Source: Trogon surrucura (lineage: Eukaryota; Chordata; Aves; Trogoniformes; Trogonidae). Taken from it: 64,000 bases of DNA. A program made the position numbers and the translations under genes. Location of the stretch: positions 41,331,477 to 41,395,476 of the forward strand of contig CM036622.1 in NCBI GenBank assembly GCA_020746105.1, read 5' to 3'. Numbering within the stretch: position 1 is the stretch's first letter; every line of letters starts with the position of its first letter. Shown here piece by piece: positions 59,101 to 64,000 of this stretch. Under the pieces are notes generated by a model. It ran no database searches. It saw only the letters and a program-made list of their open reading frames with translations, and was not told the origin of the DNA.

Positions 59101-62100
59101 TGGCTTTGCAAAACAAATCTGTGGAAGGTCAAGATGGGTGAGAGTGATTTACTGTAAGTAGGGAGTGAAGGTGATTTATGCTGTCTGCTCTCTCCATGTG
59201 GCAGCTTGGGTCATGCCTGGTGACTCCGCTGCTTGTAATAGCTGGGGGCTGTACTTGTATTCTCTGCAAGATCATTTTCCCCAGTTTTATTTTTGCATGT
59301 TTTCTCTTGAGGTGAGGCACAGAAAAAAAAAAAGATTTTTAAGTGAATTCATATACTGCACAGATAGGTGAATGAAATTCTTTGTTGTAAAACCTGTTTT
59401 GTTGTGTTCTTCCTTTCACCCCACCTTTGATATATCTAACACAGCTCAGCCTTCTTTATTTTTGAGCAAATATAGATTTGATTTCTGTTGTGTATCTAGT
59501 TATGTTCACGTATCTCCTTGGTGCCTGTAAGCCCACGTGTGCCACCTCGTTGGCATGAATTGAACCACTCAGCCACACGACGTCCCATAGTGAACTCAGA
59601 AACATACATATTATATGAGAAGTTGTCTGTTGCACGTTTTAAATAATTAATGTGCAGGAAGAGTGCTGAGAAGGACTGTGTACGCTGGTGATTAAGACGA
59701 AGAACCAGGGATCCTTGCTCCCTGGGAGCAGGAAGGGAGACGAGTGAGTTTCCTGCAGAGCCCAAGAGCGCTGGAGCCACTGAAGAGCCACCTGCAAAGG
59801 ACAGCGACAGGGTGGGCGTCACCACCTGTGCTGTAACCTCCTGCTCCCTCCTGCCTTGGGACCAGTCGTCCAGTGGATGAGCTTGGCAATGACTCCTGCG
59901 TCGGACTGTGTGGGCAAGGGTATGGAGCAAGTCTCTCTTTGGGCATTTCTCCAGAAATACAGGAGAGGCTGAGCTCTGAGCAGCTCCACAGCCAGGAGCC
60001 AGCGCTTTTTTCTCTACTTGTCAGTAATTGTCTGCCTACAGCTTTCTTTGCTGGCCAGTGTTAATTATTTTTGTGCTGGAGCTTCGTGTCAGTGGTTGTC
60101 AATGCCTTCCTCACAGGGTGCTTTCCGGCAACCTCTTTAACAATTATAGTTTGAATTCTTTTCCTTCTCTCCATTCATTTAGTAGTTCAAGCTAAAATAT
60201 AAATAAGTAGTCAACTGCTACATCATTGTTAACATTTAAGTGTATTTACATGGAAGATAGAAATACATATCCCTCTACCAAGAGGAAGGAAATTGATTGA
60301 GCTCCTGCTGTGACACAGATAAATAACTGGAGAGAAAAATGTTAAAGCTTACCAGTCATAGTAATTAGGTCAGAGAATCCTCCTGTAGTGCATTAAGCTG
60401 TTACCTTCCAAACAGAATTTAATAAAACTTTAAGAATAGGAAACATTAGAATCTTCTGCCAAAATCACATTCAAATAGGTAAGAAAACCAGTTGGATGTA
60501 ACAAAGTAGTTTGGAGAAATGTAATTTAATCTGTAATCTTATGAAAAGAAGCAATATCATTCTGGTAGTTATAGTGCAAATAATTGTGAATTTCTGTCCC
60601 AAAGGAATGTTTTACTCTCTTTAAAATGTTTTGTGAGCATTAGCGTTTTGTTTCTAGGTTTGTGATATTTTAATTGGTTTGTACAACTACAGTGTCCACT
60701 TTGAATCAACTATGTGTTTTAATGGAGAAATGATACTACTAACTATAAATGAAAATAAATTAAAGATCATATTTTAATTTTCAGAACCCCTCAGTTAACT
60801 CTTGAATGATGTTAGCTATATAGCTAGTTTTGGCATATAGTCAAGAACAGTAACCTGACTTAAGGAAAAGAAAAAGTCAAAATGTGAAGTGTAGAGATAC
60901 CTGATTTGTCTTATTAGCAGGTGTCTGTTATACAACCTGTCTTCTACTAAATGTGCTACATTATCACTGAATAGATAAGAACAGTATTTCTTTTGTTACT
61001 ACCTTTCTATTTTTTACCTCAATTTTATTAATTTAAATGTGCTAGAAATAATCTTGTACGTGGAAAAAAAAATGTGACTGACTAGGGCTAGAATCCATAT
61101 TTAATTTTCCATTTTATTTACTCTGTTTTGTTATTTAGATTTCCTAATACCAGGAAAGATAACTTAAAATGTGATTCTGTGGTGTACCTGGAGAACTAAG
61201 GTTAATTCTCACTCAACAGGTTTGAAAATGTGGCAAAGGATGTGCTTCAGCTTTGCAAATCAAACATGGTCATTGCTATATATAGATAATTTATTGGTAA
61301 TGTATAGATAGAAATTACACTGATGCTCTTTGGAGCAGGACTTCTGTTGTAGACTTCACAGCAGTACTACATAGTAACGTGGTAGTGTAGGTCTTCCACT
61401 CAGCTCTCACCCTGAGAAGTTTTTCCAGGACATCACCAGCCCCTGCTTGCTGTGAAGAGGACCTGCGTGCCAGCCACCCAGAGACGTGCCTGGGAGCTGC
61501 CTTCACGCAAAGTCAGAAACCACTCAGAAAAATCAGTGCTAACCCTTGTCTGAGGAGGCTGCTCTTGTGGGAACTAGATTAAGTCTTTCAAATCAGGCTT
61601 CACATGAGATGCAGTACGCCCTTGAGTATGTTTCTGCTGTTACCTTGAGAGACCTCCGTTGACATGGTCATCTTAGACATGCTGAGGCTTTACATCAGTA
61701 GAGAAAGTTGAAGTATTTGATGGTCATGCACTGCCTTAAAAGCATAAGGAGCTGAAAGTGTGGTCCTGGCTGAGAGCGAGTGCTGCATGATTCCAGTGCT
61801 GTAACCAACAAATGGACAAGAGCACCTGTAACTGCAGATTCTTGTCAAAGCAGTATTTTCATTTCTGCCAGAATCCTAACCCCAAGTTACCCCTCGGTCG
61901 ATTGTTAATAATTTTACCAGTCTTAATGTTAAAGCCAGACTCTCTCCCAGGTACAAATTCAGGCAAAAGCAGGAGCAGGAGCCAGTTTTCTTGTTTTCTT
62001 TTTTTTTTTTTTTTTACTGTTTGTATGCTGTCTGTCAAAGAAGCAATCCCCATCTTTCCTAGTTAGTAAAGAAGATAAAAATGAAGGCAAAATAGCCCTG

Positions 62101-62954
62101 CTGAGCTACTTGTACTACATAGAAACATCCCATTCCCTTTGATGCCCAGATGTTCAGAGTAATTCTGCAGTGTATTTTCAAGGAGCGAAAAGAAAAAAAG
62201 AAAGTTTTTCTGTGGTTGCAGATTTCTTACTCTTACTGAAACAGTGAGACATGTAATGGCTGTCATTTTTAATATGATGATGCTGAGTTAGAGTAAAATA
62301 CATTGAAAAAATTACTCCTGTAAAACTCGAAATAATTTTATAAATAATGTGACAAAATGTCATTTTTGTAATTTCTGAAGTGTTTTACAATAATGTAAAA
62401 TTTACTGGAGGTAGAGTGATAGAAAGATTAAACATTAAACTAGGGGAGAACAGCCTTCCTAATAGCAATTTAGAATGTGCTTAGGGAAGAAAAAGTGTTC
62501 ATTGGAAGAAGGTGTTATGAACTTCATGATTGAACATTTTGAGAATATACAAAAGAGGCAATAAAAACATTACTAGTTTTCTATAAATACAAATGGGCAA
62601 TGTTGTAGAAAATATATGTCGGAAAGATAATGTGAAATAAAAAAAATACGAAAGGACTTTCTTCCCATTATTATTAAGCACCCATATAACTAGAGTAACT
62701 CTTCAAGAGCCCCATAGGGGCGCTGTAGGTAACATTTTAAGCACTGTCCCTGAAGATTTGTTGGGATAATGACACAGTTTGGGCAACTGCCTCAGGGCAT
62801 GTTAGGAAATTACAGGCGTTCAATTGTAAACTAAGCTGTTAAAACCAGTTTTAACCTGACAAGTGGGAGAACACTTAGGCACCCACAGCTTTGGTAAGCG
62901 TGGGTAGTGTAGGTTAGGGAAAAGAAGTGGTGTTTTAGCCAGGGGCAGGGAGGT
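56197..62954. other. Unassigned non-coding DNA
   Basis: No supported gene or transposon. A GC-richer pocket lies at about 59690-59930 and a long T-run at about 61999-62015. The segment 60160-61300 is strikingly AT-rich. Confidence 0.5.
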
Positions 62955-63023
62955 GGAAGGGGGGTTGGACTAGATGATCTTTAAGGTCCCTTCCAACCTC
63001 TAACATTCTGTGATTCTGTGATT
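62955..63023 (+). mobile_element. CR1 LINE, 3' end only (about 69 bp)
   Basis: GGGGGGTTGGACTAGATGAT, then CTTTAAGGTCCCTTCCAACC, ending ATTCTGTGATTCTGTGATT. The ATTCTGTG octamer variant matches the 19.4-kb element and not the ATTCTATG variant at 16.5, 33.6 and 56.1 kb. It is well preserved and strongly 5'-truncated. Confidence 0.9.
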
Positions 63024-64000
63024 AGGACTTTAATTTTTTTTTAAAAAAATTAAATAAGTCTGTAGGAAATATGCATGGCAGCCTCAGAATTATTGAAAAG
63101 CTTTCAACATATCAGAACAGACCTGTGATTTATTCTAAGATATTCCCATTGGCTTTTGCTTAGGAAATTATACCTCCCAAAATTCTAAGATAGCTGGGCT
63201 GTTTACAATATGTATCTGGGCAGAGGAAGACAGTTCAGTTTTCCTCTCCCAGAGCAGAAACCTGGAGCAGGTGTGTACAGAAAGTCTATTTTTACGTGCT
63301 TGTCAACCATTGCAGCTTTTACTGCTCTGAAGAACAGAGATGTTGTGTTTATGATTGACAGAAATAACTTACAAATGGATGGATGAGAGTTTAATAAATA
63401 TTTAATGTAACAATATTTGCTAAAAGGAATATAATTATAAATTAGAATCCTTATCTAAAGATGCTGGGAGCAATTTGTGCTCTCACAGTTCATGGTCAGC
63501 TGCTAAAAAAAGAAGGGGAAGCACCACTGATACCTGTTTTGTAAGGTAGAGAAATGATATTCAAAGGATGACACTAAAGAAAAGTAATTGTTTTTAGAAA
63601 AGCAAGTAGAAGTAAAGATGAACCCTCTTCCTGTTTCTATATCTTGTTGTCTATTTTGAGTTTGTAATAATATTTTATTGATGAGATATGTGTGCCTATT
63701 TGCTGTGTCAAAATGCTTCACCATTGGTAGAGGAGAGTGTGCATGAAGTCCAGTTTACAGTGTAGAAGAGTCAAACCTATTAAAATAAAAATCAATTCCA
63801 GTGATCCCTGAAGTCTGACTTCTGAATATTCAAGCAGATTGGGTATTATGAAGAGCTGTCAGTACTTCACAGCTATGGATGCCAAAGCAATTATGTTTGC
63901 AAACCTTGAGATGCATCAGCCTGTTTTTTTACCCTCTGACTTGGGAGCAGAGAAGCAATTTGGCTGAATATTAAGGTAATTAATGTTGAAATTAGCTCCA
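63024..64000. other. Unassigned non-coding DNA
   Basis: AT-rich, with mixed T/A runs right after the CR1 tail (about 63030-63052). No gene recognised to the end of the window. Confidence 0.5.

Noticed and set aside
1-64000. CRISPR arrays, operons, phage or plasmid functions, rRNA and tRNA genes
   Set aside because: No spaced identical palindromic repeats, no compact gene strings, and no tRNA cloverleaf or rRNA signature seen. The sequence is vertebrate in character.

Overview
The window looks like nuclear DNA from a bird, mostly intronic or intergenic. It is AT-rich and has no dense gene order, ribosome binding sites or operons. It carries many CR1 LINE copies, including several very short ones that keep only the 3' end with its diagnostic ATTCTRTG-type repeat. 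It also has one GC-rich solo LTR of a kind I associate with birds other than chicken (recollection, not checked). No known host protein-coding gene can be identified from the sequence.

Layout. Positions 1-19446 hold mainly unassigned AT-rich DNA with two old CR1 remnants (about 3191-3325 and 5585-5770), a 3'-end-only CR1 (16472-16560), several simple repeats, a TATA-plus-CpG-rich patch (7510-7810) and one credible splice-bounded exon (14811-14925). Positions 19447-21878 hold the main element, a CR1 insertion whose 5' part is inverted against its 3' part. Its endonuclease/reverse-transcriptase frame is open for about 656 codons on the plus strand, and the missing C-terminal part of the same protein lies next to it on the minus strand. 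This is the structure expected from twin priming during target-primed reverse transcription.

Positions 21879-38160 are unassigned except for a probable LTR near 29945-30734, a second CR1 at 33571-34436 with a single premature stop, and a T-rich minisatellite at 35158-35300. Positions 38161-40031 contain a CR1 3' end and a 1183-bp solo LTR (38844-40026) with perfect 5-bp target-site duplications. Positions 40032-64000 are largely featureless, with two 3'-end-only CR1 copies (56130-56196 and 62955-63023) and a long C-run.

The recognisable genes all belong to mobile elements. No new multi-gene system is visible. The points most worth following up are the rearranged but coding-intact CR1, the solo LTR with its internal CpG-rich degenerate array, and the unassigned exon with a possible upstream promoter.
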